A stretch of DNA of 64,000 nucleotides from the NCBI RefSeq assembly GCF_003646465.1, contig NZ_QZEX01000011.1, positions 62,001 through 126,000 of the forward strand, read 5' to 3'. The stretch is from Chachezhania antarctica. Lineage in GTDB: Bacteria; Pseudomonadota; Alphaproteobacteria; Rhodobacterales; Rhodobacteraceae. The translations under genes and the position numbers were made by a program. This document shows, in pieces, positions 54,015 through 61,753 of this stretch (its first letter is position 1; every line of letters begins with the position of its first letter). A model generated the notes under the pieces. That model ran no database searches and was not told where the DNA came from. It was given only the letters and a program-made list of their open reading frames with translations.

Positions 54015-54779
54015 TCATCCGCCCGGTGTGAAGCGGCGCGGCCGCAGCCCGGCGTGGAACCACGTGATCATGGAATAGATGTCGTAGACCGGCAGGCCCG
54101 TGGCAGCCTGCACCGCTGCGCTGTAGGGCGACATGTTGGTGCATTCCAGAACGATGGCGCCGACATCCGGGTTCGCGGCCACCAGTTCCTCTGCCCCGGC
54201 CACCACGTCGGCGCAGGCCAGCGCGGGGTCCAGATCGTCCTTCTCGGCCTTGATGATCGTCCGGAAGAACTCCACCCCGTTTTCGGTGCCCATGACGGGC
54301 GTGTCGCGGGGAACGCCGATACCGTCGAGATGCGCGGGCGTCAGGCTGGCTGCGTTGATCGTCACGATCCCGGGACGCTTGCCCGGCGGCAGGGTCGCCT
54401 GCACCCAGGGCACCTGCATCATCGACGATGTCGCCACCGGCACACTCACCGCCGCCGCCAGTTCGCGCTGGTAGATCGACAGGAAGCCGCAATTCGTGGT
54501 GATCGCCTCGGCGCCCAGATCGACAAGATCCCGCGCGGCATGAATAAAATCGTCCAGCAGCCCCCGCGCGCCGTCGCAGACCACCCGGTCCGGGCTGGCA
54601 CCGCGCACGATGCGGTAGATCACCGGGAACGGCCACGTCCCGGCATGGCCCATTTCGCCATGGATCCGGGCGAACCGCGCCTCCAGCATCAGGATGCCTA
54701 GCGGCGCGCCGTATAGAGATTTGCCACCGCGCACCACGTTCTCACCCGGAGCGCCGAAGGGCCGGACGGGATCGGTCAT
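54015..54779 (-). CDS. Aspartate/glutamate racemase superfamily protein
   Basis: This is a 254-residue protein with the two catalytic cysteines of the superfamily: C97 (TTNCGFL) and C213 (LECTNM). Members include aspartate racemase, maleate isomerase and hydantoin racemase. Which reaction applies cannot be told from sequence. The start overlaps the stop of the DadA-like gene (ATGA). Within this operon, racemisation between D and L forms of an amino- or imino-dicarboxylate would fit with the DadA-like oxidase. Confidence 0.84.
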   Translation of the reverse strand: MTDPVRPFGAPGENVVRGGKSLYGAPLGILMLEARFARIHGEMGHAGTWPFPVIYRIVRGASPDRVVCDGARGLLDDFIHAARDLVDLGAEAITTNCGFLSIYQRELAAAVSVPVATSSMMQVPWVQATLPPGKRPGIVTINAASLTPAHLDGIGVPRDTPVMGTENGVEFFRTIIKAEKDDLDPALACADVVAGAEELVAANPDVGAIVLECTNMSPYSAAVQAATGLPVYDIYSMITWFHAGLRPRRFTPGG

Positions 54780-56038
54780 CGGCCGAACCGGGTCGCGGCA
54801 AACGGGGCAAGGTCGATCTCTGGCGCTTCTCCCGTGACAAGCTGCGCCGCCAGCCGCCCGCTGCGGGCGGAGGACACGAGGCCCACGTGACCGTGGCCGA
54901 AGCAATGCACGACGCCGTCGATGCCGCGCGCCTTCGCGATCACGGGCTTGCCGTCGGGCATGCTGGGCCTCAGCCCCATCCAGACCTCGGCCTCGCTGAC
55001 GTCGAGTTCGGGGAAGGCAGCGCCCAGATGCGTGCGCATGATCTCGGCCCGGCGCCAGTCGGGTTCGGCGTCGGGGCTGGCGATTTCCACCTGACCCGCA
55101 CAGCGCACGCCGGTGGCAAGGCGCGTGATCACCACCTTGCGGTCGCCCACCATGACCGACGTCGTGGGCCCCGGCAGGTTCGACCCGCCCCGGACCGTCA
55201 CGTGGTAGCCGCGTTCGCTTTCCAAGGGCACCGCGTCCCCGGCCTGCTTTGCCAGCGCGGCCGACCGCGCGCCGCTGGCGATGACGGCCGCCGGGCAGGC
55301 GATCTCTCCCTGCGTCGTCGTCACAGCCTGCAATGTGCCGCCCTCGGCGCGGAAACCCGTCGCACGGGCCGCGACATGACGGGCGCCAAACGTGCCGGCA
55401 TAGTCCATCAGCGCCGCGCAATAGGCTGCAGGGTCAAGGCACTGCCCCGCTTCGGGCACGTAGACGGCGAACCGGTAGTCTTTCGCAAGATCCGGCTGGC
55501 GCATCGCCAGGTCTTCCGCCCCGATCTCCTCGCAGTCGATCCCCAGGTCGCGGCGGATACGCCATCCCAGCCCGTCCGCTTCGTATGCAGCCCGGTCCCG
55601 GTAGACATGCATCAGGCCGCTTTTAGCATCGATCAGATCCGGCACACCGGCCCGCGCGGCCACCTCTTCATGCAGGCGCGGCGCATCTTTCAGTAGGGTG
55701 CGCAGGTCGGCGGCAGTCTGGCGAAGTTTCCCTTCCGTTGACCCGGCAGCAAGGTAGCGCAGCAGCCACGGCAGCGCCTTGGGCAGATACGAAGGCCGCA
55801 CGCTGAGCGGACCCAGCGGATCGCGCAGCCACTTGGGCACCTGTTTCCAGACACCCGGAGACGACGGCGGCGTGACCGAATGCGATGACAGCCACGCGGC
55901 GTTGCCGAAGCTCGCCGCTTGCTGACCACCGGGCGGGCCCGGGTCCACCAGCACGACCTTCAGGCCGCGCTCGGCCAGTTGCACGGCCGTCTGCACACCG
56001 ATGATCCCTGCCCCGATGACGGTGACATCTGCCTTCAT
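54776..56038 (-). CDS. FAD-dependent oxidoreductase, D-amino acid dehydrogenase (DadA)-like
   Basis: This is a 420-residue DAO-family flavoprotein. The FAD motif VTVIGAGIIGVQTAVQLAERGLKVVLVD is at 4-31. The C-terminal segment MGLRPSMPDGKPVIAKA and the final VHCFGHGHVGLVSS fit DadA and D-hydroxyproline dehydrogenase-like enzymes. The start at 56038 has GGAGG 6 bases upstream. It oxidises a D-amino acid or cyclic imino acid to the imine or keto acid. It follows the aconitase X small-subunit gene by 34 bases. Confidence 0.88.
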   Translation of the reverse strand: MKADVTVIGAGIIGVQTAVQLAERGLKVVLVDPGPPGGQQAASFGNAAWLSSHSVTPPSSPGVWKQVPKWLRDPLGPLSVRPSYLPKALPWLLRYLAAGSTEGKLRQTAADLRTLLKDAPRLHEEVAARAGVPDLIDAKSGLMHVYRDRAAYEADGLGWRIRRDLGIDCEEIGAEDLAMRQPDLAKDYRFAVYVPEAGQCLDPAAYCAALMDYAGTFGARHVAARATGFRAEGGTLQAVTTTQGEIACPAAVIASGARSAALAKQAGDAVPLESERGYHVTVRGGSNLPGPTTSVMVGDRKVVITRLATGVRCAGQVEIASPDAEPDWRRAEIMRTHLGAAFPELDVSEAEVWMGLRPSMPDGKPVIAKARGIDGVVHCFGHGHVGLVSSARSGRLAAQLVTGEAPEIDLAPFAATRFGR

Positions 56039-56072
56039 TCTGGCCCTCCTGCCGGTCGGTTCCCGGCCCTGT

Positions 56073-56483
56073 TCAGCACCGCGTGATGCATCCGCTGTCC
56101 CCGTCGACGTGCAGCATGTCCCCGTTCCGCAGATCGGTCCAGAACGCGGCTTCGGGTTCGACCACGATGGGCACATCCGCCAGGATCGCGCCCTGCGTGA
56201 CCGACGGATCGGGAAGATCGCGCAGGATCAGCGCCGCGGGATGGGTGTCATGCACCTTGAGCTGGTAGAGAAACCGCCACGCGCCGGCCGACCCCCGGCT
56301 GGCAGGCAACACCAGAACCCGCCCGGCAACGCACGCGCCCAGCAGATCGCTCGACCGTCCGACCACCTGGCCCGACCGGATATCCAGATCGCCCAGAAAG
56401 GACAGCGCCGTGTCGGAAACCAGCGCCATGCCCTGCGCCTGCCCCTTCACCACGCCGCGCGCCTGCCATGTGGCGTCAGCCAT
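56073..56483 (-). CDS. Aconitase X small (swivel) subunit
   Basis: This is a 136-residue protein of the DUF126/AcnX swivel-domain family, with GDLDIRSGQVVGRSSDLLG and VLVLPASRGSAGA motifs. It pairs with the large AcnX subunit encoded just upstream, overlapping by eight bases. In two-subunit bacterial AcnX enzymes the known reaction is dehydration of cis-3-hydroxy-L-proline to 1-pyrroline-2-carboxylate. Whether the present pair has that activity is inferred, not shown. Confidence 0.85.
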   Translation of the reverse strand: MADATWQARGVVKGQAQGMALVSDTALSFLGDLDIRSGQVVGRSSDLLGACVAGRVLVLPASRGSAGAWRFLYQLKVHDTHPAALILRDLPDPSVTQGAILADVPIVVEPEAAFWTDLRNGDMLHVDGDSGCITRC

Positions 56484-57741
56484 TGCGCCGCCTCCGGGGC
56501 TGGAAGCGGCCCGTGACCGCCGTTTCCACCGCCAGCTCGCTGGTCGTGAACAGCGTGGGGCACCGGATCATGTCGCGGACGTAATGGGCCTGCTTGGCGC
56601 TATCCACGACGATGGTCTTCAGCTTCGGCGGGACGACACCCAGCGCGGGATCGGGCGAACAGGTGCAGGCGAAATGACACGAGATCGGGCAGGTGTCGCT
56701 GACCACCCGCGCGCCCGCCTTTATCATGGGCGCCACCAGACCGGCATCCTGCGCCAGCTGGCGCACCGCCCGGCTGGTGGTGACCCAAAGTTCCACCCCC
56801 GGCGAGACCTGACGGCCGGAAAGCAGCGCGGAGTAATGCTTCATCTCCTCGAAGGAGGCATGCGGGCAGCCCAGATGGACAAGGTCGAAGCCGGTCTCCT
56901 CGCCCGTGCAGAACCCGTCGAAGACCTGCGCGATGTCGGCCTCTGTCACCTCTGCCTCTGGCAGGCCCGGCGCATCGGCATCGTCGGCCCAGGGGGGCGT
57001 CACGCCGGGCAGGATGAACATCGCCACCCCGCCCGACGTCGCCATGCCGACGCCCATCGCGTCGAGTTCATCCAGCGACGGCCGTGTTTGCAGCCCGCGG
57101 ATCAACGGCACCCCGCTGCCGACCGCCGTTCCGATGACATAACCAAGCGCGGTGAAATCGGCCGTTCCGCTGGGGCGCGCGGTGACCGTGACACGATGGG
57201 TCGGCTGGCGGTTGCGATCCAGATGCAGGCCGAAACGCGGATAGCGCCCGGTCATGCCCGCGTAGACGGCAAAGAACCCGTCGCGGTTCGACCGCGCCCC
57301 AAGCACGGAATTGGCAAAGACGGTCACCCCGCTTTCGATCGAGGCGATGTGCATGTTCCATGTCGGCCAGTGCCCGGCCCAGTAGGGCGTGCAGGTGAAG
57401 GACGTCGCACTGCCCATCAGGCGATGCGCGGCCTCGGCCCGTTTCTGGAGGAGCCCCAGCGCCTCGGGCGCCCCGGTGTCCTGCCAGTTGCCCATGTCGG
57501 CATTGGCGATATTGGTGGACACCGGCACCGCCATCTTGGCGCCCTGCCCCGCCGTCGCCTCGATCAGCTCCACGTCGCCCTTGTAAAGCGCCATGCCGGC
57601 ATGGACATGGGCATAGCCGATATCGACCATGTCGGGCGCGTCATAGGCTTCGCCCAGCTGGATCAGCGCCGCCATCGCCTGCCGGGCGGCGTCGCCTTCG
57701 GTGCCGTCCAACAAGGCCTTGTCGCGGTCCGACAGCTTCAT
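56476..57741 (-). CDS. Aconitase X catalytic (large) subunit
   Basis: This is a 421-residue protein of the DUF521/AcnX catalytic family. Conserved blocks include STNIANADMGNW near 75, GYVIGTAVGSGVPLIRGL near 205 and the Cys-rich SDTCPISCHFACTC near 345, a candidate iron-sulfur region. Bacterial AcnX is known as cis-3-hydroxy-L-proline dehydratase; archaeal AcnX acts in the mevalonate pathway. No Pyr2C reductase (ornithine-cyclodeaminase-like) gene is adjacent, which leaves the substrate uncertain. It is the second gene of the operon, three bases after the aspartate-dehydrogenase-like gene. Confidence 0.88.
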   Translation of the reverse strand: MKLSDRDKALLDGTEGDAARQAMAALIQLGEAYDAPDMVDIGYAHVHAGMALYKGDVELIEATAGQGAKMAVPVSTNIANADMGNWQDTGAPEALGLLQKRAEAAHRLMGSATSFTCTPYWAGHWPTWNMHIASIESGVTVFANSVLGARSNRDGFFAVYAGMTGRYPRFGLHLDRNRQPTHRVTVTARPSGTADFTALGYVIGTAVGSGVPLIRGLQTRPSLDELDAMGVGMATSGGVAMFILPGVTPPWADDADAPGLPEAEVTEADIAQVFDGFCTGEETGFDLVHLGCPHASFEEMKHYSALLSGRQVSPGVELWVTTSRAVRQLAQDAGLVAPMIKAGARVVSDTCPISCHFACTCSPDPALGVVPPKLKTIVVDSAKQAHYVRDMIRCPTLFTTSELAVETAVTGRFQPRRRRNG

Positions 57742-57744
57742 GGG

Positions 57745-58563
57745 TCAGCTTCCGATCCGAAGCGTCGCGGATTCGCGGCGCAACGCGGCCAGGATGCTCA
57801 GCGCCACGACCATGCTGGTCCGGTTGTTCTGGGGCGACGGGTAATTCTGCGACGTCATTTCGAGCGAGACGGAACTGGCCTCGACACTCAGCGTGTGGCG
57901 GGCGCCGGGCAAGGTGCCATCGGCCCGGATCCTGACCTGCGTCCGGTCCAGCCCGATGCCCACAAGGCCCAGCGTCACGGCCACGTTGAAGTGGCGCGGG
58001 AAGTGGCCCGCAGCCTCGCGCGCAGAGCCTTCGAAAATGGGCACAGGTCCGTCCGCGGCCGGGGCAAGGTCGATGCCGTTGTCGTGGATGAAGCTTTCGT
58101 GCTCGAACGACGCCGGGTTGATGTGGGACGTCAGCACGACGGACGTGATCTCGTCCTCCGACGCCGCGCGGATGATGTCGAGCCCGGGCAAGGTGCCGCC
58201 CGCGATCTGCAATGTCGCGCCCGCGTCGCCTGCGATGTCGATCAGGTCGAGGTTCACCGCCAGCGCCCCCACGCTCACCGCGATGACATGGCCGCCGGCG
58301 CGCAGGGTCGGTTCGACCACGTCGCGGAATCCGTCATAGGTCGCGCATTCCACGAGGATCGCATCGTAGTGCGGCGCGTCAGCGGCATCGATGACGGGCA
58401 CATCCAGGCCGAACTTCGCCGCGTTTTCAGCGGCCCGCGCCTTGTTGCGTGCCGCGATGGCGACAATGTCCAGCGTGTCCGCCTGACCGGCGCTTACCCT
58501 CGCGGCGATCTGCTGCCCAACATTGCCGAAGCCGCCCAGTACGATCCGTGTCACGCCTGCCAT
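57745..58563 (-). CDS. Aspartate dehydrogenase-like NAD(P)-dependent protein
   Basis: This is a 272-residue protein resembling L-aspartate dehydrogenase (NadX/AspDH). It has a Rossmann GxGxxG-like motif (LGGFGNVGQQIA), the SVGAL loop (97-101) and the C-terminal block HFNVAVTLGLVGIGLDRTQVRIRAD. The following H223 (ARHTLSV) aligns with the catalytic-type histidine position of AspDH. It could reduce an iminosuccinate-like compound or deaminate aspartate. The start at 58563 is one of two ATGs in a tandemly duplicated initiation region (58561-58593). An in-frame ATG at 58596 would add 11 residues. Confidence 0.84.
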   Translation of the reverse strand: MAGVTRIVLGGFGNVGQQIAARVSAGQADTLDIVAIAARNKARAAENAAKFGLDVPVIDAADAPHYDAILVECATYDGFRDVVEPTLRAGGHVIAVSVGALAVNLDLIDIAGDAGATLQIAGGTLPGLDIIRAASEDEITSVVLTSHINPASFEHESFIHDNGIDLAPAADGPVPIFEGSAREAAGHFPRHFNVAVTLGLVGIGLDRTQVRIRADGTLPGARHTLSVEASSVSLEMTSQNYPSPQNNRTSMVVALSILAALRRESATLRIGS

Positions 58564-58593
58564 GCCAGTGTCTTTCCCATGCCAGTGTCTTCC
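58561..58593. repeat. Tandem duplication of the aspartate-dehydrogenase-like start region
   Basis: CATGCCAGTGTCTTTCC (58561-58577) is followed at once by CATGCCAGTGTCTTCC (58578-58593), a near-perfect direct repeat differing by one T. Each unit carries an ATG on the minus strand; the two ATGs are 17 bases apart and so in different frames. Confidence 0.8.
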
Positions 58594-58627
58594 CATGATT
58601 GTCTTGACTACATTTTGTACTCTGCCA

Positions 58628-58647
58628 TGTATACAATTAAAAATGCA
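58628..58647. promoter_or_regulatory. TGWATACA-N7-ATRCA motif, copy 2 (aconitase X / MmgE promoter)
   Basis: TGTATACAATTAAAAATGCA lies between the divergent aspartate-dehydrogenase-like operon and the MmgE/PrpD gene. TGTATACA is itself a palindrome. The TTGTA (58615-58619) upstream and TACAA (58632-58636) also form an inverted repeat. Confidence 0.65.
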
Positions 58648-58673
58648 ACCGAGCAGCCCCTTGAGGACGATCC

Positions 58674-60059
58674 ATGACCGACCGCGCCCCCGTCACCCGA
58701 AGCCTTGCCGCCTTCATTTCCGGGTTCACGCCGTCCGCCCTGCCGGACGAGGTCATGGCCTACACCCGCACGCTGGCCAAGGACGGGATCGGCGTGCTGT
58801 GCGCGGCAACACATGAAAGCGTGACGGCCGCGCAGGGCATCGGCGACTTTGCCGAAGAGATCGCGGGCAACGGCCCCTGTACGCTGATCGGGCGGGGCCA
58901 GACCGTCGACCCGGTGAACGCCGCGCTGGCCAACGGAACGCTGGGCTATGCCGCCGATTTCGAGCCGCACCACCCCGAGGCGATCCTGCACCCGATTGCC
59001 GTGATGATCCCCACCGCGCTCGCCCTGTCCGAGGCCGAGAACCGCACCGGAGCCGAGGCACTGGCCGCGGTGGCGCTTGGCTGCGAAGTGACCTACCGGG
59101 TGTCCATGGCGATGAACCCCCGCGCTCTGTACGACCGCGGGTTTCACCCGTCGGCCATCGCGGGCAGCTTCGGCGCCGCTGCGGCCGCGGCCTTCCTGCT
59201 TGGGCTGGACGAGGAGCAGACCGTGCGCGCCCTTGGCTTGGCCGGGCTGCAGACATCGGGCCTTCTGGCATGGCAGGACGACCCGCGCGAAGACGCAAGG
59301 CCGTTCCAGATGGGGCTGGCCGCGCGCAATGGCGTCATGTCCGCGATGCTGGCGAAACGCGGCTTCGGCGCGCCCGATCGGATCTTCGATGGCGGCCACG
59401 TCGTGCTGGACGCCTATACCGCCGTGGCCGATCCCGCGCCGCTGACAGCGGGCCTTGGGGTCGAATGGGACGGGGTGATGGAACTGGCCATCAAGCCCTA
59501 TGCCTCGGTCTCTTTCCTGCACCCGGCGCTCGACGCGCTTGTGGGGCTGCTGGAAGACAACGCGCTGACGTCGGACCAGATCGACAAGATCAGCCTGCGG
59601 TTTGCCGAGTCCGGCGCGCATTGCGTGGATGATAACCCGCTGAAGGGCCATTCGGCGCAGTACATCCTTCCCGTAAGAGCCGCGATGGGGCGGCTTTCGT
59701 TCCTTGACCTCTTCATCGACCGCCGCGAGACGGAGCCCGAGGTCGCCCGGCTTGCCGCCAGTGCCGAGGTGGTCCGCGACACCGGCGCCTTCAACGACGC
59801 CTTCCCGGATTTCTACATGGGCGAAGTCACCCTGACCCTGACCGATGGCCGAACCCTGTCGGCAACATCGAAAGTGGCGCGCGGTTACCCGGAGCAACCC
59901 CTGACGGCCGAGGAGATGGACCGGAAATTCGAGGATGTGACCGCGACGGTCTGTTCCCCCTCCCGCCGCGCGGCACTGGCCGCGGCGTCGGAAGACCTGT
60001 TCAACGCGCCCGATGTCCGTACCCTGACCGCGCTTCTGGCCCAGGCGCCGGATGCCTGA
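58674..60059 (+). CDS. MmgE/PrpD family protein (dehydratase/isomerase superfamily)
   Basis: This is a 461-residue protein of the MmgE/PrpD superfamily, which includes 2-methylcitrate dehydratase and iminodisuccinate epimerase. It has the LDGAALAxG-like AALANGTLGYAADFEPHHPEAILHP segment near 80, then an all-helical domain and a C-terminal alpha/beta domain. The start at 58674 has GAGG 8 bases upstream. It could dehydrate a hydroxy acid or isomerise an imino acid. It is divergent from the aconitase X operon and upstream of gntR, and motif copy 2 lies in its promoter. Confidence 0.88.
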   Translation: MTDRAPVTRSLAAFISGFTPSALPDEVMAYTRTLAKDGIGVLCAATHESVTAAQGIGDFAEEIAGNGPCTLIGRGQTVDPVNAALANGTLGYAADFEPHHPEAILHPIAVMIPTALALSEAENRTGAEALAAVALGCEVTYRVSMAMNPRALYDRGFHPSAIAGSFGAAAAAAFLLGLDEEQTVRALGLAGLQTSGLLAWQDDPREDARPFQMGLAARNGVMSAMLAKRGFGAPDRIFDGGHVVLDAYTAVADPAPLTAGLGVEWDGVMELAIKPYASVSFLHPALDALVGLLEDNALTSDQIDKISLRFAESGAHCVDDNPLKGHSAQYILPVRAAMGRLSFLDLFIDRRETEPEVARLAASAEVVRDTGAFNDAFPDFYMGEVTLTLTDGRTLSATSKVARGYPEQPLTAEEMDRKFEDVTATVCSPSRRAALAAASEDLFNAPDVRTLTALLAQAPDA

Positions 60060-60092
60060 GACAGCGTGGCCGTTGACGCTCAACGGCAACAA

Positions 60093-60112
60093 TGAATACA
60101 ACTTGGAATACA
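60093..60112. promoter_or_regulatory. TGWATACA-N7-ATRCA motif, copy 3 (gntR promoter)
   Basis: TGAATACAACTTGGAATACA lies 25-45 bases upstream of the gntR start. It contains the direct repeat GAATACA. Its position fits autoregulation. Confidence 0.65.
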
Positions 60113-60137
60113 TAGCTCGATCCGAGGCGCACGTATT

Positions 60138-60833
60138 ATGAGTACCGACAAGAAGCCAGCCGCAGCAGCCCGCAACGTGTCGTCGTCCCACCGGGCGCAT
60201 GCACAGCTGCGCGAACAGCTTCTCCGGTCGAAATTCCTGCCCGGGCAGAAGATCAACGAGGTCGCGCTGGCCGGCCAGCTCGAGATCAGCCGAACGCCCC
60301 TCAGGGAAGCGCTGAACCGGCTGGTGGCCGAAGGGCTGCTTCTGGACCGGGAACGCGGCTTTTCCGTGCCGGGGCTGGAGCCCGAGGTGGTCTTCGACCT
60401 GTTCGAGGCGCGCGTCGAGATCGAATGCGCCACCGTCCGGCTGGCCTGCGAACGGGCTGACGCCGCGGGGCTTGAGGCCCTGTCGGCATTCCTGGACGAA
60501 AGCATGGCGGAATCGCCGGATGCGTCGGTCGACCGGCTGATCGAACTGGATATCCGCTTTCACGACACCATCGCCGAACTGTCGGGCAACAAGGTGCTGC
60601 GGCAGATGCTGTCGAACCTCAATGACCGCATCCACCTTGTGCGCTGGATCGCGATGGAAGGTCAACGGGACCGGACCCAAAGCCAGCACCGCAAGATCCT
60701 GGATCACATCTGCGCGGCGGACACAGACGCCGCCATCGCCGCCATGCGCGCGCACATTCTGCACCGCAAGGAAGATATCCTCGTCGCGATCAAGGCCGCT
60801 TACGGTCATGTCTATACCCTCGCCTCGGCCTGA
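60138..60833 (+). CDS. GntR-family (FCD) transcriptional regulator
   Basis: This is a 231-residue regulator with a GntR winged helix (about 18-80; motifs LREQLLRSKFLPGQKINE and LEISRTPLREALNRLVAEGLL). An FCD effector domain with metal-type residues in the ELDIRFHDTIAEL (Asp-x-x-Phe-His) and the C-terminal AMRAHILHRKEDIL follows. The 79 bases from MmgE contain motif copy 3. It most likely controls the four units that carry TGWATACA-N7-ATRCA. Its effector may be the transported compound or a pathway intermediate. Confidence 0.92.
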   Translation: MSTDKKPAAAARNVSSSHRAHAQLREQLLRSKFLPGQKINEVALAGQLEISRTPLREALNRLVAEGLLLDRERGFSVPGLEPEVVFDLFEARVEIECATVRLACERADAAGLEALSAFLDESMAESPDASVDRLIELDIRFHDTIAELSGNKVLRQMLSNLNDRIHLVRWIAMEGQRDRTQSQHRKILDHICAADTDAAIAAMRAHILHRKEDILVAIKAAYGHVYTLASA

Positions 60834-60885
60834 CCCTTCGCGGGCGCGATGGCCGTGACCCGACAATTCTGAAAGACGTGATCCC

Positions 60886-61626
60886 ATGACCCGATACATC
60901 ATCATCGGCGCCGGGTCGGGCATCGGTGCGGCGCTGGCCCGCCAGCTGGCAGCGCCCGGAACTGACCTCCTGCTGCACACTGGCTCCAATGCCGACCGCC
61001 TGTCCCGTGTCGCAAAGGCGTGCGAGGACGCGGGCGCCACGGTCTCGACCTGCCTCGGCCTGACAGAGGACCCCACGCTGATCGAACAGGTGGACGCCTG
61101 GCTCGCCCCCCTGCCCCAAGGCGGACTGACCGGCCTTGCCTTCGCGGCGGGCTACGCAAAGCTGGGAACGGTGGACACGACCGACCCCGCCGCACTGCGC
61201 AGCGCACTCGATGCGATGCCGATGGCGTTCCAGCGCCTGTGTACCGCCGTCGCGCCGAAACTGGCCGATGGCCGGGGCCGCATCCTGTGTGTCAGCGCCT
61301 TCGGCGCGCATCGGGCCAAGACCCACAGCTATGCCCCCACGGCCCCGGCCAAGGCCGCGCTGGAAGCTCAGGTCCGTGTCTTCGCCGCCAACCTTGCCCC
61401 GCGCGGGATCACGGTGAACGCCGTGGTGCCCGGTTTCATCTCGAAAGAGGCCGGCACGCCGTCTTCCCTCACCCCCGAACAATGGGCCGAGGTCACGGCC
61501 AACATCCCCATGGCGCGCCTTGGTCAGGCCGCGGAAGTCGCCGCGGCGGCGGCCTTTCTGCTGTCGGAACCCGCAGGCTACGTGACCGGCCAGTGTCTGC
61601 ATGTGAACGGCGGCCTGACGCTCTGA
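60886..61626 (+). CDS. Short-chain dehydrogenase/reductase with Y-x6-K active site
   Basis: This is a 246-residue SDR with the NAD(P) motif G8-x3-G12-x-G14. The active-site region has S137, Y149 and K156 in a Tyr-x6-Lys arrangement; the usual Tyr-x3-Lys position is T152. Y-x6-K is the spacing of FabI-type enoyl reductases. The C-terminal ITVNAVVPGFI and YVTGQCLHVNGGLTL segments are classical SDR. It lies 52 bases after gntR on the same strand. The substrate is unknown, and reduction of a C=C or of an imine are both possible. Confidence 0.87.
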   Translation: MTRYIIIGAGSGIGAALARQLAAPGTDLLLHTGSNADRLSRVAKACEDAGATVSTCLGLTEDPTLIEQVDAWLAPLPQGGLTGLAFAAGYAKLGTVDTTDPAALRSALDAMPMAFQRLCTAVAPKLADGRGRILCVSAFGAHRAKTHSYAPTAPAKAALEAQVRVFAANLAPRGITVNAVVPGFISKEAGTPSSLTPEQWAEVTANIPMARLGQAAEVAAAAAFLLSEPAGYVTGQCLHVNGGLTL

Positions 61627-61683
61627 AGCATCGGGGGCGCGGGAGCGGGAACAATTGTGGCATTGCGCCAATGTCGACGCATC

Positions 61684-61703
61684 TGTATACAGTTTGAAAT
61701 ACA
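61684..61703. promoter_or_regulatory. TGWATACA-N7-ATRCA motif, copy 4 (ThDP enzyme promoter)
   Basis: TGTATACAGTTTGAAATACA lies 51-70 bases upstream of the ThDP enzyme gene. The palindrome CTGTATACAG (61683-61692) covers its first half. Confidence 0.7.
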
Positions 61704-61753
61704 GAAATGCTCGCCCGGCGTTTGGCCCCGCGCACCGACAAGGAGACACAGTC

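Noticed and set aside
58608-61076. An 822-codon minus-strand open frame opposite the MmgE and gntR genes.
   Set aside because: It covers the divergent promoter motifs and two clear plus-strand genes, and has no recognisable domain.
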